Assembly: GCA_009711805.1 (NCBI GenBank)
Contig: VEMX01000017.1
Coordinates: forward strand, 20,327-84,326
Length of the DNA stretch: 64,000 nucleotides
From: Balneolaceae bacterium
GTDB lineage: Bacteria; Bacteroidota; Rhodothermia; Balneolales; Balneolaceae
Direction: 5' to 3'
The notes below the pieces were generated by a model that was given only the letters and a program-made list of their open reading frames with translations, did no database searches and was not told where the DNA came from. Of the stretch, positions 24,640-34,023 are shown in pieces; position 1 is the first letter of the stretch, and each line of letters starts with the position of its first letter. A program made the position numbers and the translations under genes.

Positions 24640-25617
24640 GTGAGAGTTTTATTAACCGCTATTTCATGTTTTCTTTTGAGCTATTCTGCATCAGCTCAAT
24701 CTAACTCATCCAGTGTATTTCGTTTTTTAGATCTTACTCCAACAGCGCGTGCTTCTGCTGTTGGTGGTAATCACGTTGGCTTATATGGAGGGGGGGTTAG
24801 CTTGTTTCATTTAAATCCGGCTTACCTGCAAGAGGAGGCAGTTAATACAGTTTCAGCCACTTATATCAATTATTTAGCTGATGCCAATTTTGGTTTTACA
24901 AGCGGGGCGTTCAGGGTAAAGGGATTGGGTGTGATAGGTGTAGGTATTCGTTATGCCGGTTATGGAGAGTTTGATCTGCTTGATGAAAACGGGAATGATA
25001 ACGGAGACTTTAACGCCAAAGACCTCGCCTTCACCGGGGGGTACAGCCAGAAGCTGGCCGAAAACCTGCGTGCAGGTGCTTCTTTTGATTTTATTCACTC
25101 CTCGTATGGAACATATCAATCCTCTGCGGTAGCTGTATCGGGAGGACTTTTTTATGAAGATAAGCCAGGAAGGTTTAGTGCAGGGGTGTCGGTAAAAAAT
25201 CTGGGGGCACAGATTACTACCTTTCATTTACGCCGAGAGCCCTTGCCCCTGGATATAGCTGTAGGTATTTCAAAGAAACCAGAATCATTTCCATTTCAGC
25301 TGAGCTTTACTCTCAAAAAGCTAAACGATTGGGATTTGAGAACCTACCAGGAACCCGATAAACCAGCCTTTTTAAACAACCTGATGCGTCATGTGCTTAT
25401 TGGAGGAGAAACACTGGTTGGCCAAAAACTTTATTTACGATTGGGATATGATCATTATCTTCATGAGCAAACAAAAACCGGAAAAACAATAGAATTGGCA
25501 GGTGTAGCTTTTGGAGTGGGTTTTAATATAAAATCTATTCAGATTGACCTGAGCCGAAATTCCTACAGTAAGTTAGGCGGCATTACGCGCATCAGCCTTA
25601 AAACTGAAATCAAATAA
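24640..25617 (+). CDS. porQ: PorQ-like type IX secretion outer-membrane protein
   Basis: A 325-residue outer-membrane beta-barrel protein of the PorV/PorQ group. A signal peptide (about residues 1-20, ending SASAQ) precedes the conserved start FLDLTPTARASAVGG and many glycine/aromatic strands. PorQ takes part in type IX secretion of CTD-bearing proteins. The start must be GTG at 24640 or later, because an in-frame TAA lies at 24634-24636. No other T9SS genes are in the window. The next gene follows by 8 bases, so it heads an operon with the K+ channel and aroC. Confidence 0.85.
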   Translation: MRVLLTAISCFLLSYSASAQSNSSSVFRFLDLTPTARASAVGGNHVGLYGGGVSLFHLNPAYLQEEAVNTVSATYINYLADANFGFTSGAFRVKGLGVIGVGIRYAGYGEFDLLDENGNDNGDFNAKDLAFTGGYSQKLAENLRAGASFDFIHSSYGTYQSSAVAVSGGLFYEDKPGRFSAGVSVKNLGAQITTFHLRREPLPLDIAVGISKKPESFPFQLSFTLKKLNDWDLRTYQEPDKPAFLNNLMRHVLIGGETLVGQKLYLRLGYDHYLHEQTKTGKTIELAGVAFGVGFNIKSIQIDLSRNSYSKLGGITRISLKTEIK

Positions 25618-25625
25618 TCTCCCAT

Positions 25626-26687
25626 ATGAAGAGATTATACTCTTACGCCATTGAAAACACAGCTTTGGTAAGGATAATGGTTGCCACTATTATTATGGCC
25701 AATGTTTTTATTATTGGCATGGTGGGCTATCATTATATTGAGGGAATGAGTTGGTTTAACGGCTTTTACATGACCTTCATAACGATTACAACCATAGGGT
25801 TTTCCGAACTTAGGTCGTTGTCTGTTGAAGGGCGTATTTTTACCATTATAATTTTTGTGATGGGCATTGGTGTTATTTCTTACATTGCTTCCCAAACCAC
25901 ACAATTACTTTTTGAAAGCGAATTATTTGTACAAAGAGCCATGAGGCGAAAATTGAACAAAATTGAAGATCATTACATTATTTGCGGATATGGACGTATC
26001 GGGCATCGTATAGCCGAAGTATTGCAAGATGCCCAGCTGCCCCTTGTCATTGTTGAGAACCGTAAATCGAGCATTGAGCGTATCAAGAATGATAACCTAC
26101 TGTATGTGGAAGGAGATGCAGAGGAAGAACAATCACTTATTGACGCGGGCATTGAACGGGCTAAAGCTCTGATATGCACCCTTTCAAGTGATCAGGATAA
26201 CGTGTTTACCACTTTACTGGCACGCGAGCTAAACAGAGATATTTTTATACTGGTTCGCACCAATCAATCTAAAAACCGCCTCAAAATATTGAGAGCCGGT
26301 GCCGATAAAGTAATTTCTCCCTATGATATTGGAGCCGATCGAATGGCCGATGTTATACTGCGTCCCAATGTAGACCAGTTTATACAGAAAATGAACCGGG
26401 GAGATAAACAGGATCATTCATTTGATGAAGTTTTTATAGCCGGCGGATCCTCTCTGTCGGGCAAAACGCTGGCTGAAATTAATGTACGAAGTAAATATGC
26501 GGTTTTGATTATTGCCATAGTACCCAAAGGCGAACGAATTATTTTTAATCCGGAAAGTGACCAGGTAATCAACGAAGGGGATTCACTGATTCTATTGGGA
26601 GATGTTGCAAAGATTCAACAATTCCGGGAAGAAGTATGTAAAGATTATCGCTCTTTATCGGATAGAGCAGAACAGTTTCAAAAGTAA
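25626..26687 (+). CDS. potassium channel protein with RCK (TrkA) domains
   Basis: A 353-residue two-helix ion channel subunit. Helices lie near residues 14-35 and 70-92, with a pore loop between them whose filter reads TTIGFSE, where the classical K+ filter is TVGYGD. A TrkA-N/RCK domain follows (ICGYGRIGHRIAEVL, about 117-235) and a TrkA-C domain ends the protein (about 265-345). RCK domains gate the pore through nucleotide or ion binding. The altered filter is common in this family of bacterial channels but selectivity cannot be read from it. The gene is between porQ and aroC on the same strand. Confidence 0.88.
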   Translation: MKRLYSYAIENTALVRIMVATIIMANVFIIGMVGYHYIEGMSWFNGFYMTFITITTIGFSELRSLSVEGRIFTIIIFVMGIGVISYIASQTTQLLFESELFVQRAMRRKLNKIEDHYIICGYGRIGHRIAEVLQDAQLPLVIVENRKSSIERIKNDNLLYVEGDAEEEQSLIDAGIERAKALICTLSSDQDNVFTTLLARELNRDIFILVRTNQSKNRLKILRAGADKVISPYDIGADRMADVILRPNVDQFIQKMNRGDKQDHSFDEVFIAGGSSLSGKTLAEINVRSKYAVLIIAIVPKGERIIFNPESDQVINEGDSLILLGDVAKIQQFREEVCKDYRSLSDRAEQFQK

Positions 26688-26698
26688 ATACCCATTTC

Positions 26699-27874
26699 AT
26701 GATAAGATATTTAACAGCGGGAGAATCGCACGGTCCGGGCCTTACAGGCATTGTTGAAGGAGTGCCGGCGGGGCTTTCTATTACCGAAGATGAAATCGCA
26801 GAGCACTTAGTTCGCCGCCAGCAGGGCTATGGTCGTGGCGGCCGGATGGCTTTCGAAAAAGACTTTGCTACTATTAAATCTGGTGTTCGATTTTCCAAAA
26901 CCATCGGCGGGCCAATTTCTCTTTTTATGGGCAACAGAGCCTATGAAAAAGATGACGCCGGCTGGCCTACAGTGATGAATAAAGAGAAAGAAGCACCCGG
27001 TATAGAAAAAATTACCCTGCCACGGCCGGGGCATGCCGATTTGGTTGGAGCACAAAAGTACCGTTTTGATGATATACGCCCGGTGATAGAGCGGTCCAGC
27101 GCCAGGGAAACAGCCATGAGGGTTGCCTGCTGCTCAATAGCCCGAAAATTTCTCAAGCATTTTGGTATTCAAATTGGCGGACATGTATTACGTATTGGCA
27201 GAGTGGGATTCGACAGCTGGAATGAAATTCGTTTGACAGCAGACCCCCTTATGGAAAATGGTGCAGAAGCTGTTTACAAAGCCGCAGATCAATCGGATGT
27301 ACGCTGCCTGGATGAGGAGCTATCCCAGGGTATGCGGGAAGAGATAAAAATTCGGCGTAAAGAAGGTTCTTCACTGGGGGGAATTTATGAAATAGTGATA
27401 ACCGGAGTACCAGAAGGCCTGGGGAGTTTTGTACACTGGGATAAAAAACTGGATGGTAAACTGGCACAGGCTATTGTAAGTACGCAGGCAATGAAAGGGG
27501 TGGAAATAGGGCTTGGCTTTGAGTCGGGCCATCGCCACGGCCAGCAAGTTCATGACGAGATTACCCATGAAGACGGTTCTTTTAAACGCCGTACAAATCA
27601 TATGGGCGGTATAGAAGGGGGGATGAGCACAGGAATGCCTATTATTATTCGCGGGGTGATGAAACCCATACCAACAATGCTAAACCCTTTAAGTACCGTG
27701 GATATGAAAACAAAAAAAGAAACGGAAACCCGGTATGAACGATCCGATGTATGCGCACTTCCACGAGCTGTAGTAGTAGCTGAAAGTGTAATAGCTCCGG
27801 TTATTGCCAATGCGTTCATAGAGAAATTTGGCGGAGATTCTATGGAGGAAATTGAAGAGCGATACAGCCTGTAA
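26699..27874 (+). CDS. aroC: chorismate synthase
   Basis: A 391-residue enzyme making chorismate from EPSP with reduced FMN, the last common step of aromatic amino-acid synthesis. Signatures seen are GESHGPGLTGIVEGVPAG at the N-terminus, RRQQGYGRGGRM, RPGHADLVGAQKY, RSSARETAMRVACC and, near the C-terminus, RSDVCALPRAVVVAESV. The length is normal. It follows the channel gene by 11 bases and precedes the TPR gene by 30. Confidence 0.97.
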   Translation: MIRYLTAGESHGPGLTGIVEGVPAGLSITEDEIAEHLVRRQQGYGRGGRMAFEKDFATIKSGVRFSKTIGGPISLFMGNRAYEKDDAGWPTVMNKEKEAPGIEKITLPRPGHADLVGAQKYRFDDIRPVIERSSARETAMRVACCSIARKFLKHFGIQIGGHVLRIGRVGFDSWNEIRLTADPLMENGAEAVYKAADQSDVRCLDEELSQGMREEIKIRRKEGSSLGGIYEIVITGVPEGLGSFVHWDKKLDGKLAQAIVSTQAMKGVEIGLGFESGHRHGQQVHDEITHEDGSFKRRTNHMGGIEGGMSTGMPIIIRGVMKPIPTMLNPLSTVDMKTKKETETRYERSDVCALPRAVVVAESVIAPVIANAFIEKFGGDSMEEIEERYSL

Positions 27875-27904
27875 ATCCAATTTCAATACTCTAAACAACA
27901 TGTT

Positions 27905-28231
27905 GTGGCTTCAAGAGTTTCAAAATTAGCATCTGCAATAAAAGAGAATCCCGATGATTCCTTTTCAAAGTTTGCTCTGGCCCTTGAGCTTCTAAAGGTG
28001 GATGAAGTTCAAAAGGCCCGCAGGTTATTTGAAAATATCCGCCACAACGATCCTGGCTATACAGGAGTATATTATCATCTTGCTAAGCTTTATGTTGAAA
28101 TTGGGGAGAACAAAAAAGCACTAAAGACATACAAGGAAGGGATTGCCATAGCAGAAGAGCAAAATGATGCTCATTCAAAATCAGAGTTGGCAGAAGCTCT
28201 TTTGATGCTTGAATTAGATCTTGAAGAATAA
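27905..28231 (+). CDS. small TPR protein
   Basis: A 108-residue cytoplasmic protein with about two to three tetratricopeptide-like helical repeats (for example DSFSKFALALELLKVDE, YHLAKLYVEIGENKKALKTYKEG). TPR proteins mediate protein contacts; the partner is unknown. The GTG at 27905 is the likely start, as the ATG at 27900 is in another frame. The next gene starts 5 bases downstream, suggesting joint function with the LysM/RlpA protein, though this is only positional. Confidence 0.75.
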   Translation: MASRVSKLASAIKENPDDSFSKFALALELLKVDEVQKARRLFENIRHNDPGYTGVYYHLAKLYVEIGENKKALKTYKEGIAIAEEQNDAHSKSELAEALLMLELDLEE

Positions 28232-28236
28232 ACCAT

Positions 28237-29211
28237 ATGAATATACGGATGCGAAGTTTAAAAATAGTGGTGATCGTTATGATGGTTGTTGCGGCTTTTT
28301 CTGCAACGGCTATAGCACAGCAAAAGGCGACATATACCGTTAAACAAGGGGAAACACTTTTCAGTATATCCAAAAAATTGGAAGTAACCATAGCCGAGCT
28401 GAGGCAGTGGAATAAACTGGGTGGCAATGAGTTGAACATAGGACAAGAGTTGGTTTATTATAAAACAGATGAGCCCATCCGGAAAATGCCGGAAACGCCT
28501 TCAAAACCACTTGTAAATACTAAAAAAAATACAGCTAACACCTATTATACCGTAAAGAGCGGCGACAATCTGTATACGATTGCCAGACTCCATAATATGA
28601 CCCTGAAACAGCTTAAGGAATTGAATAACCTAAGGAGTAACCAGATCAGAGTTGGGCAAAAACTGGCGGTGAAAGAACTATCTGTTGCCCCTTCTGTTTC
28701 TGAAAATGAAGGAAGGTCAACACCTCAGGGAGCCTTTTCACTTTATACCGTACAGCGGGGGGAAGATCTAAATGCTATTTTGCGGAAGTTTAAAATGACA
28801 GAACAAGAATTTAAGGCTTTAAATACAGATCTGGATGTGAGCACTTTGGACCGGGGACAAAAAGTAACCATTTTGCTTCCTCCTTCCCGCAATTATGAAA
28901 ATCCATATTTGCAAAAAGCAGATTTGCAGGATCTTGGAAGTGTACCCGTGAGCAAATACGGGGAAAATGAAATGGGCAGTACCACTACCAACGGAGAACT
29001 CTATGATCCTACCGCTTTGACCGCAGCTCATTCCAACATAGCATTAGGCAGCGTAATCTTTGTGGAGAATTTAGCGAATGGCCGTGGCATATATATACGC
29101 ATCAATGACAGAATAACAGGAAATGGTCTGAAACTTTCTGGGAGGGCTTACCGAATATTAGGGCTCGACCAGACGGCACAACCGGCTGTAACTATTTTTA
29201 CCGATAGCTAA
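28237..29211 (+). CDS. LysM and RlpA-like (DPBB) cell-wall protein
   Basis: A 324-residue exported protein. After a signal peptide (about residues 1-28) come three LysM peptidoglycan-binding repeats (starting TYTVKQGETLFSI, YYTVKSGDNLYTI and LYTVQRGEDLNAI) and a C-terminal double-psi barrel like that of RlpA (about 235-324, with LTAAHSNIALGSVIFVENL and IRINDR). RlpA proteins bind or cleave peptidoglycan stripped of peptides. Whether this barrel keeps lytic activity is not clear. It is embedded in the porQ-CPBP gene run, starting 5 bases after the TPR gene. Confidence 0.85.
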   Translation: MNIRMRSLKIVVIVMMVVAAFSATAIAQQKATYTVKQGETLFSISKKLEVTIAELRQWNKLGGNELNIGQELVYYKTDEPIRKMPETPSKPLVNTKKNTANTYYTVKSGDNLYTIARLHNMTLKQLKELNNLRSNQIRVGQKLAVKELSVAPSVSENEGRSTPQGAFSLYTVQRGEDLNAILRKFKMTEQEFKALNTDLDVSTLDRGQKVTILLPPSRNYENPYLQKADLQDLGSVPVSKYGENEMGSTTTNGELYDPTALTAAHSNIALGSVIFVENLANGRGIYIRINDRITGNGLKLSGRAYRILGLDQTAQPAVTIFTDS

Positions 29212-29213
29212 CA

Positions 29214-29954
29214 ATGCAAGAAGAAAGCGCCAGTACATTTAAAGGGTATTTCAAAACCACTAATACACTTTTATATAGTTTTTTAGTGAGCCTGCCCCTG
29301 TTCCTGCTGTACGAGGTGCTCATCATCATTTCTCAGCCAGAAGCTCAACAAATCGTACGCATCAGTGTTGATGTGTGGATAAAAAGTTTATTTACCTATG
29401 TGGGGGTAAATGCAGTGTCTTTTTCTTTGCTGTTAATTGCAGTAGCTGGTGTTGGTATCCTGGTTAAAGAGCGAGAACGCCTTAAATCTCTGCGCTTTTC
29501 ATACTTTCCCCTGTTATTGCTGGAAGCTACTCTCTATGCAGTTGTAGTGGCATTTATAAGTAATTTCCTGGTTTCTCTGGTAGTCAATATGCAGAGTTCA
29601 GATCCCATACATTCTTTGAGCATAATTCAACAATTCGCTTTATCGCTTGGTGCGGGATTATATGAGGAATTATTCTTCCGGGTTATTTTAGTATCGGCAC
29701 TGAGTTTTGTGCTTGTGAAAATTTTTAAGAAAGAGTGGGCGGGAATAACAGCCGCTGTTTTATTAGCTGCTTTATTGTTTAGTGCCGTTCATTATTTGGG
29801 GAGTATGGGAGATGCTTTCACCCTCAGGTCCTTCTTGTTTCGCTTTACCTTCGGGCTGATTCTGAATGGCATCTATGTTTGGAGGGGGTTTGGAGTGGCA
29901 GCCTGGACCCATGCTATTTATGATATAATGGTTCTTGTATTATTTAGCCCATAA
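29214..29954 (+). CDS. CPBP family intramembrane glutamic endopeptidase
   Basis: A 246-residue membrane protein with about six to eight helices. The CPBP/Abi active-site motif EExxxR appears as YEELFFRVIL (near residue 155) and the second motif as FSAVHYLG. Members cleave or modify membrane proteins within the bilayer; targets are unknown here. It starts two bases after the previous stop and ends the operon. Confidence 0.85.
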   Translation: MQEESASTFKGYFKTTNTLLYSFLVSLPLFLLYEVLIIISQPEAQQIVRISVDVWIKSLFTYVGVNAVSFSLLLIAVAGVGILVKERERLKSLRFSYFPLLLLEATLYAVVVAFISNFLVSLVVNMQSSDPIHSLSIIQQFALSLGAGLYEELFFRVILVSALSFVLVKIFKKEWAGITAAVLLAALLFSAVHYLGSMGDAFTLRSFLFRFTFGLILNGIYVWRGFGVAAWTHAIYDIMVLVLFSP

Positions 29955-30057
29955 GAAATTGACTAATCCCCTCATAAATTCTTTCTATTTACCGTTAATA
30001 ATCTCCTTGTTTAATATGTCCCAATGATTTAACAGCCTAAATAATGTTCGAGTATTT

Positions 30058-30071
30058 GGAATGGACATTCC
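30058..30071. promoter_or_regulatory. inverted repeat GGAATG-GA-CATTCC before the sigma gene
   Basis: A perfect 6-bp inverted repeat lies 40 bases before the ATG of the ECF sigma gene. Its left arm contains GGAAT, the -35 element used by SigR/SigH-type factors, and GTAC follows 15 bases later, so it could be an autoregulated ECF promoter. The spacing is shorter than in the Actinobacteria examples. Confidence 0.35.
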
Positions 30072-30110
30072 GATAAAGTACATTAATAGTTGAAGAAAAG
30101 GGATGAAGAG

Positions 30111-30686
30111 ATGCCAAAATTAACAAGAGATGAGAAAAAAAAGCAGAAGGACTTTGATGATGAGATCATTCCTCATATGGATGCGCTTTATAATTTTGCA
30201 TTGAGATTGACCACTGACCCAAATGATGCAGAAGACCTTGTTCAAGAGTCTATAGTAAAGGCATATCGATTTTTCAGTAGTTATGAAAAAGGGACCAATG
30301 CCAAGGCTTGGATGTTTAGAATCCTGAAGAACTCATTTATTAATAACTATCGTAAAACCTCAAAAAAACCCAGCCAGGTAGACTATGACGAGGTTTCTTC
30401 CTACTACGAATCCATAAGAGCAGAACGAACAGAAACTTCAGATCTTGAAAGTTTAATGTTCAGAGAACTGATGGATGATGATATCTCTAATGCATTGTCT
30501 GAACTACCGGAAGATTTTAGGATTGTAGTATTGCTCTGTGATGTAGAAGGATATACGTATGAAGAAATTGCGAATATGCTGGATGTTCCTATTGGTACTA
30601 TTCGGTCAAGGCTGCACCGGGGCAGGAACCTGCTAAAAACAGAACTTATTGAATACGCAAAAAAGAGAGGTTTTGCAGGAGATTAA
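30111..30686 (+). CDS. ECF RNA polymerase sigma factor, SigR/SigH-like
   Basis: A 191-residue sigma factor from the ATG at 30111; an in-frame TTG seven codons earlier is less likely because a purine-rich GGGATGAAGAG directly precedes the ATG. Region 2 is seen as LRLTTDPNDAEDLVQESIVKAY followed by GTNAKAWMFRILKNSFIN, and region 4 as LPEDFRIVVLLCDVEGYTYEEIANML then PIGTIRSRLHRGR. The region-2 wording is close to the SigR/SigH oxidative-stress group. No anti-sigma gene is adjacent. Its stop codon overlaps the stop of the convergent histidine kinase gene. Confidence 0.88.
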   Translation: MPKLTRDEKKKQKDFDDEIIPHMDALYNFALRLTTDPNDAEDLVQESIVKAYRFFSSYEKGTNAKAWMFRILKNSFINNYRKTSKKPSQVDYDEVSSYYESIRAERTETSDLESLMFRELMDDDISNALSELPEDFRIVVLLCDVEGYTYEEIANMLDVPIGTIRSRLHRGRNLLKTELIEYAKKRGFAGD

Positions 30687-31987
30687 TCTTCACTCTCATT
30701 CACAACATTTAAGGTAACCCTTATGGTTGTGCCCTCGTCAAGTTCAGAGCGTAAAACAAAAACGCTGCCACTGTGATACTCCTCAATAATTCGCTTGGTA
30801 AGGCTTAACCCTAATCCCCACCCTCTTTTCTTGGTGCTGAAGCCAGGCTTAAAAATGTTTTTCACGTCTTTAATATCTATTCCTTTTCCAGAGTCTTCGA
30901 TATCAATAATAACTTCTTCTTCTTGTATTGTAGAAGTTATAGCAATGTATTGTTCGTTCTGAACAGACTGAAGGGCATCCAGGGAATTTTTGAGCAGGTT
31001 TTCGATCGCCCATTGAAACAGTTCCGGATTTATCCTAACCACGGCATCTGCATCTAAAGACTTCCTGACATCAACTACTTTGCCAAGTTTGGGGAGTCGT
31101 CGCTCTATATAAGCCATTACATGATTCAGAACAGGCCCTATTTTAACTTCCTGCAGCTCAGGCTCCGATCCTATCTTGCCAAAGCGCTCTGCCACCCCCT
31201 TCAGGCGTTGGATATCTTTCTCAATTTCTTTAGTAATGTTGGTAGCGGTATCGTCATAGCGGTACTCATCTTTCAGCAATTGTATCCAACCGTATAAACT
31301 GGATATCGGTGTTCCCAATTGATGGGCAGCCTCCTTGGCCATACCCACCCAAAGGTTCGATTGTTCCGCTCTGGAAATGCTTCTGTAGGTGGTATATCCA
31401 ATTCCAAAAAGCAGAGCTAATAGTAAAAACTGAAGGTATGGATAGTATCTTAACAATTGCACGGTAGGGCTTTCACCATAATATACCCATTGAGCTATTT
31501 GCTTCTGTTTATCACCAAATACAATTTTGATAGGTTCACTGCTTTTGTATTCTCTAACCAGTTCGGCTCTTCTTTTAGGGGTTCGAAGCCGGGAAGAGTC
31601 AATATTAGCATCAAAATTAATGTTCTCAGAAGAGTCAACTACAATTGTTGGTATATGAAACCGATCTTCCAGAATAATTTCATCAGTAACAAAGTCATCA
31701 GCTCCGTAGGCCTGCTCAGCTTCTTCGAGAAGTTCTATGACATTGTATGGGGTGGGTTTATACCTTCGTAGAGAATCGATAGCATTAAGAACCATGGTAT
31801 TGGGGCGCTCATCAACCAATACACTACTAAACTCAAGTGCCCGGGCAAGGAGTTCAACACTCTTTCGTTCCTGTTTGCGGATTTCAGTAATCAGATACTG
31901 GCTATATACGACAGATCCTATTCCAAGGAACAGTAACAATGAGACCAGAATGATTTTCATCCGTTTAGACGGTGCAAATAATGTCAT
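30683..31987 (-). CDS. membrane sensor histidine kinase
   Basis: A 434-residue kinase. Helices near residues 9-31 and 185-205 flank a periplasmic sensor region of about 150 residues. The dimerisation/phosphoacceptor segment is AHQLGTPISSLYGW (His near residue 221), followed by an ATPase domain with ENLLKNSLDAL (N box), DIEDSGKGID (G1) and GWGLGLSLTKRI (G2). No response regulator is adjacent, so it is an orphan. It converges on the sigma gene and the two stop codons overlap in TTAA, leaving no room for a terminator. Confidence 0.9.
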   Translation of the reverse strand: MTLFAPSKRMKIILVSLLLFLGIGSVVYSQYLITEIRKQERKSVELLARALEFSSVLVDERPNTMVLNAIDSLRRYKPTPYNVIELLEEAEQAYGADDFVTDEIILEDRFHIPTIVVDSSENINFDANIDSSRLRTPKRRAELVREYKSSEPIKIVFGDKQKQIAQWVYYGESPTVQLLRYYPYLQFLLLALLFGIGYTTYRSISRAEQSNLWVGMAKEAAHQLGTPISSLYGWIQLLKDEYRYDDTATNITKEIEKDIQRLKGVAERFGKIGSEPELQEVKIGPVLNHVMAYIERRLPKLGKVVDVRKSLDADAVVRINPELFQWAIENLLKNSLDALQSVQNEQYIAITSTIQEEEVIIDIEDSGKGIDIKDVKNIFKPGFSTKKRGWGLGLSLTKRIIEEYHSGSVFVLRSELDEGTTIRVTLNVVNESED

Positions 31988-32037
31988 ATAGGAAGAAGGT
32001 TAAATTTGCGCCAATATAGACAGGAAATTGCAGATAC

Positions 32038-32065
32038 AAAAAACCCACATGTGATAACATGTGGG
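32038..32065 (-). terminator. rho-independent terminator of the tig-clpP-clpX operon
   Basis: CCCACATGT (32044-32052) pairs perfectly with ACATGTGGG (32057-32065) around a 4-nt loop. On the minus strand six T residues follow. Confidence 0.9.
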
Positions 32066-32072
32066 GCATTTG

Positions 32073-33326
32073 TTAAGCAGAAGCTTTTTGTTTCTCGTAT
32101 ACCGGAGGTGCTTGTTTCTCAACGGTCTCTTTAGTTATTACACAGCGTGCAATATTCTTCATTGAAGGGAGACTAAACATAATGTCGAGCATAGAGGCTT
32201 CCATAATGGACCGAAGACCACGAGCACCGGTTTTACGCTGTTTGGCTCTTTCAACAATAGCTTCAAGAGCCTCATCCTCAAACTCCAGTTCTACCTCTTC
32301 CATGCTAAACAGTTTTTTGTACTGTTTAACCAATGCATTTTTTGGTTTTCGGAGGATTTCCAGCAAGGCCTCATCGGAGAGCTCATGCAAACCGCTTATA
32401 ACAGGAAGCCGGCCAATTAATTCGGGAATTAATCCAAAACGCTGAAGATCTTCAGGTTCTACATTCACGAAAATTTCAGGATTGTTCTTATCAAACTTAA
32501 CCTGTTCCTTAGAATGGAAACCCATAGCACTGGATGACAACCTGCGTGCAATAATTTCTTCCAGCCCGGCAAAAGCACCACCACAAATAAACAAAATATT
32601 GGATGTGTCAAGTTGGATAAAGCTTTGTTCGGGATGCTTTCTTCCTCCCTTGGGGGGAATATTGGCAACGGTGCCTTCCAGAATTTTAAGCAGAGCCTGC
32701 TGTACACCTTCACCGCTTACATCACGGGTGATAGATGGGTTGTCGCTTTTACGGGCTACTTTATCTACCTCATCGATGTATACAATGCCACGCTTGGCAC
32801 GTTCTACGTCATAATCAGCAGATTGTAAGAGATTGCTTAAAATGCTTTCAACGTCTTCTCCCACATAACCTGCCTCTGTCAACACCGTGGCATCGGCGAT
32901 GGTGAAGGGGACATCAATAATACGGGCAAGGGTGCGAGCCAAGAGTGTTTTACCACTTCCGGTAGGTCCAAGCAACACAATGTTACTCTTCTCTATCTGG
33001 ATGTCATCAATTTCGTTGTTCTCTGCACTAATTCTTTTGTAATGGTTATAAACCGCAACCGAGAGAGTTTTTTTGGCAGACTCTTGCCCAATTACGTAGT
33101 CATCAAGCTTGTTTTTTATTTCAACAGGCTTAAGAAGGGGTTTATAACTTTTTTCTCTTCTTCTGGCCAGGGAGGCTAAATCACTTTTGATGATACTGGA
33201 GGCATCTTCGACGCAACGGTCGCAGATGTATACACCAGGCCCGGCCACCATGCTATTAACTTCCAGACTCGATCTGCTGCAAAAAGAGCAGTGTACTATA
33301 TCGCTATTACTTTCCTTATCACTCAT
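32073..33326 (-). CDS. clpX: ClpX ATP-dependent unfoldase subunit
   Basis: A 417-residue AAA+ unfoldase. The N-terminal zinc-binding domain shows its four cysteines (CSFC and CDRC, residues about 13-38). Walker A is [13 protein letters not shown], Walker B is [12 protein letters not shown], and the sensor/pore region includes the AGYVGED loop. ClpX recognises tagged substrates and feeds them to ClpP. It is the third gene after tig and clpP, the classic order, and has a strong terminator. Confidence 0.97.
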   Translation of the reverse strand: MSDKESNSDIVHCSFCSRSSLEVNSMVAGPGVYICDRCVEDASSIIKSDLASLARRREKSYKPLLKPVEIKNKLDDYVIGQESAKKTLSVAVYNHYKRISAENNEIDDIQIEKSNIVLLGPTGSGKTLLARTLARIIDVPFTIADATVLTEAGYVGEDVESILSNLLQSADYDVERAKRGIVYIDEVDKVARKSDNPSITRDVSGEGVQQALLKILEGTVANIPPKGGRKHPEQSFIQLDTSNILFICGGAFAGLEEIIARRLSSSAMGFHSKEQVKFDKNNPEIFVNVEPEDLQRFGLIPELIGRLPVISGLHELSDEALLEILRKPKNALVKQYKKLFSMEEVELEFEDEALEAIVERAKQRKTGARGLRSIMEASMLDIMFSLPSMKNIARCVITKETVEKQAPPVYEKQKASA

Positions 33327-33353
33327 ACAATGATAAATCTAATCAAAATTCCG

Positions 33354-34004
33354 TTATTTGTCATCCGTTGTGCGACTTAACACATTATCGACTAATCCAT
33401 AGTCCTTAGCTTCCTGTGCGGTCATCCACTTGTTGCGGTCAGAATCTTCAATAATTTGTTCTACCGTATTGTTGCTGTGGTCGGCCAGTATCTGGCTCAA
33501 CTCTTTCTTTACTCTGAGAATCTCTTTCGCCTCAATTTCAATATCGCTGGCTTGTCCCTGTGTACCGCCCAAAGGCTGGTGAATCATAACACGGGAATGG
33601 GGAAGGCAGCTTCTTTTTCCTTTAGCCCCGGCTGTCAGCAATACGGCGCCCATACTTGCAGCCATTCCCATACAGGTAGTAGCTACATCACATTTAATAT
33701 GTTGAATAGTATCATAAATGGCTAAACCTGCAGAAACCACCCCACCCGGGCTGTTAATGTAGAAATTAATGTCTTTTTCAGGATCCTCTGATTCAAGAAA
33801 AAGTAACTGAGCCATAATAGAGCTTGCAACCGCATCATTAACAGGGGTTCCAAGAATTACAATCCGGTCTTTGAGCAGGCGTGAGTAAATATCATAAGCA
33901 CGTTCGCCCCGGCTGGTTGTTTCCACAACCATTGGTACCAGGTTATTTTGAATCTGTTGAATATTATCTGCTAAAGGTTGCTCGAAAAGTGGTTGATTGA
34001 TCAT
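33354..34004 (-). CDS. clpP: ClpP ATP-dependent protease proteolytic subunit
   Basis: A 216-residue serine protease. The catalytic Ser is in [14 protein letters not shown] and the His in [12 protein letters not shown]; the Asp lies in the expected region [20 protein letters not shown]. Fourteen copies form the proteolytic chamber used with ClpX. It is 27 bases upstream of clpX and 19 bases downstream of tig. Confidence 0.97.
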   Translation of the reverse strand: MINQPLFEQPLADNIQQIQNNLVPMVVETTSRGERAYDIYSRLLKDRIVILGTPVNDAVASSIMAQLLFLESEDPEKDINFYINSPGGVVSAGLAIYDTIQHIKCDVATTCMGMAASMGAVLLTAGAKGKRSCLPHSRVMIHQPLGGTQGQASDIEIEAKEILRVKKELSQILADHSNNTVEQIIEDSDRNKWMTAQEAKDYGLVDNVLSRTTDDK

Positions 34005-34023
34005 GATAATATGCTAAAAATGA

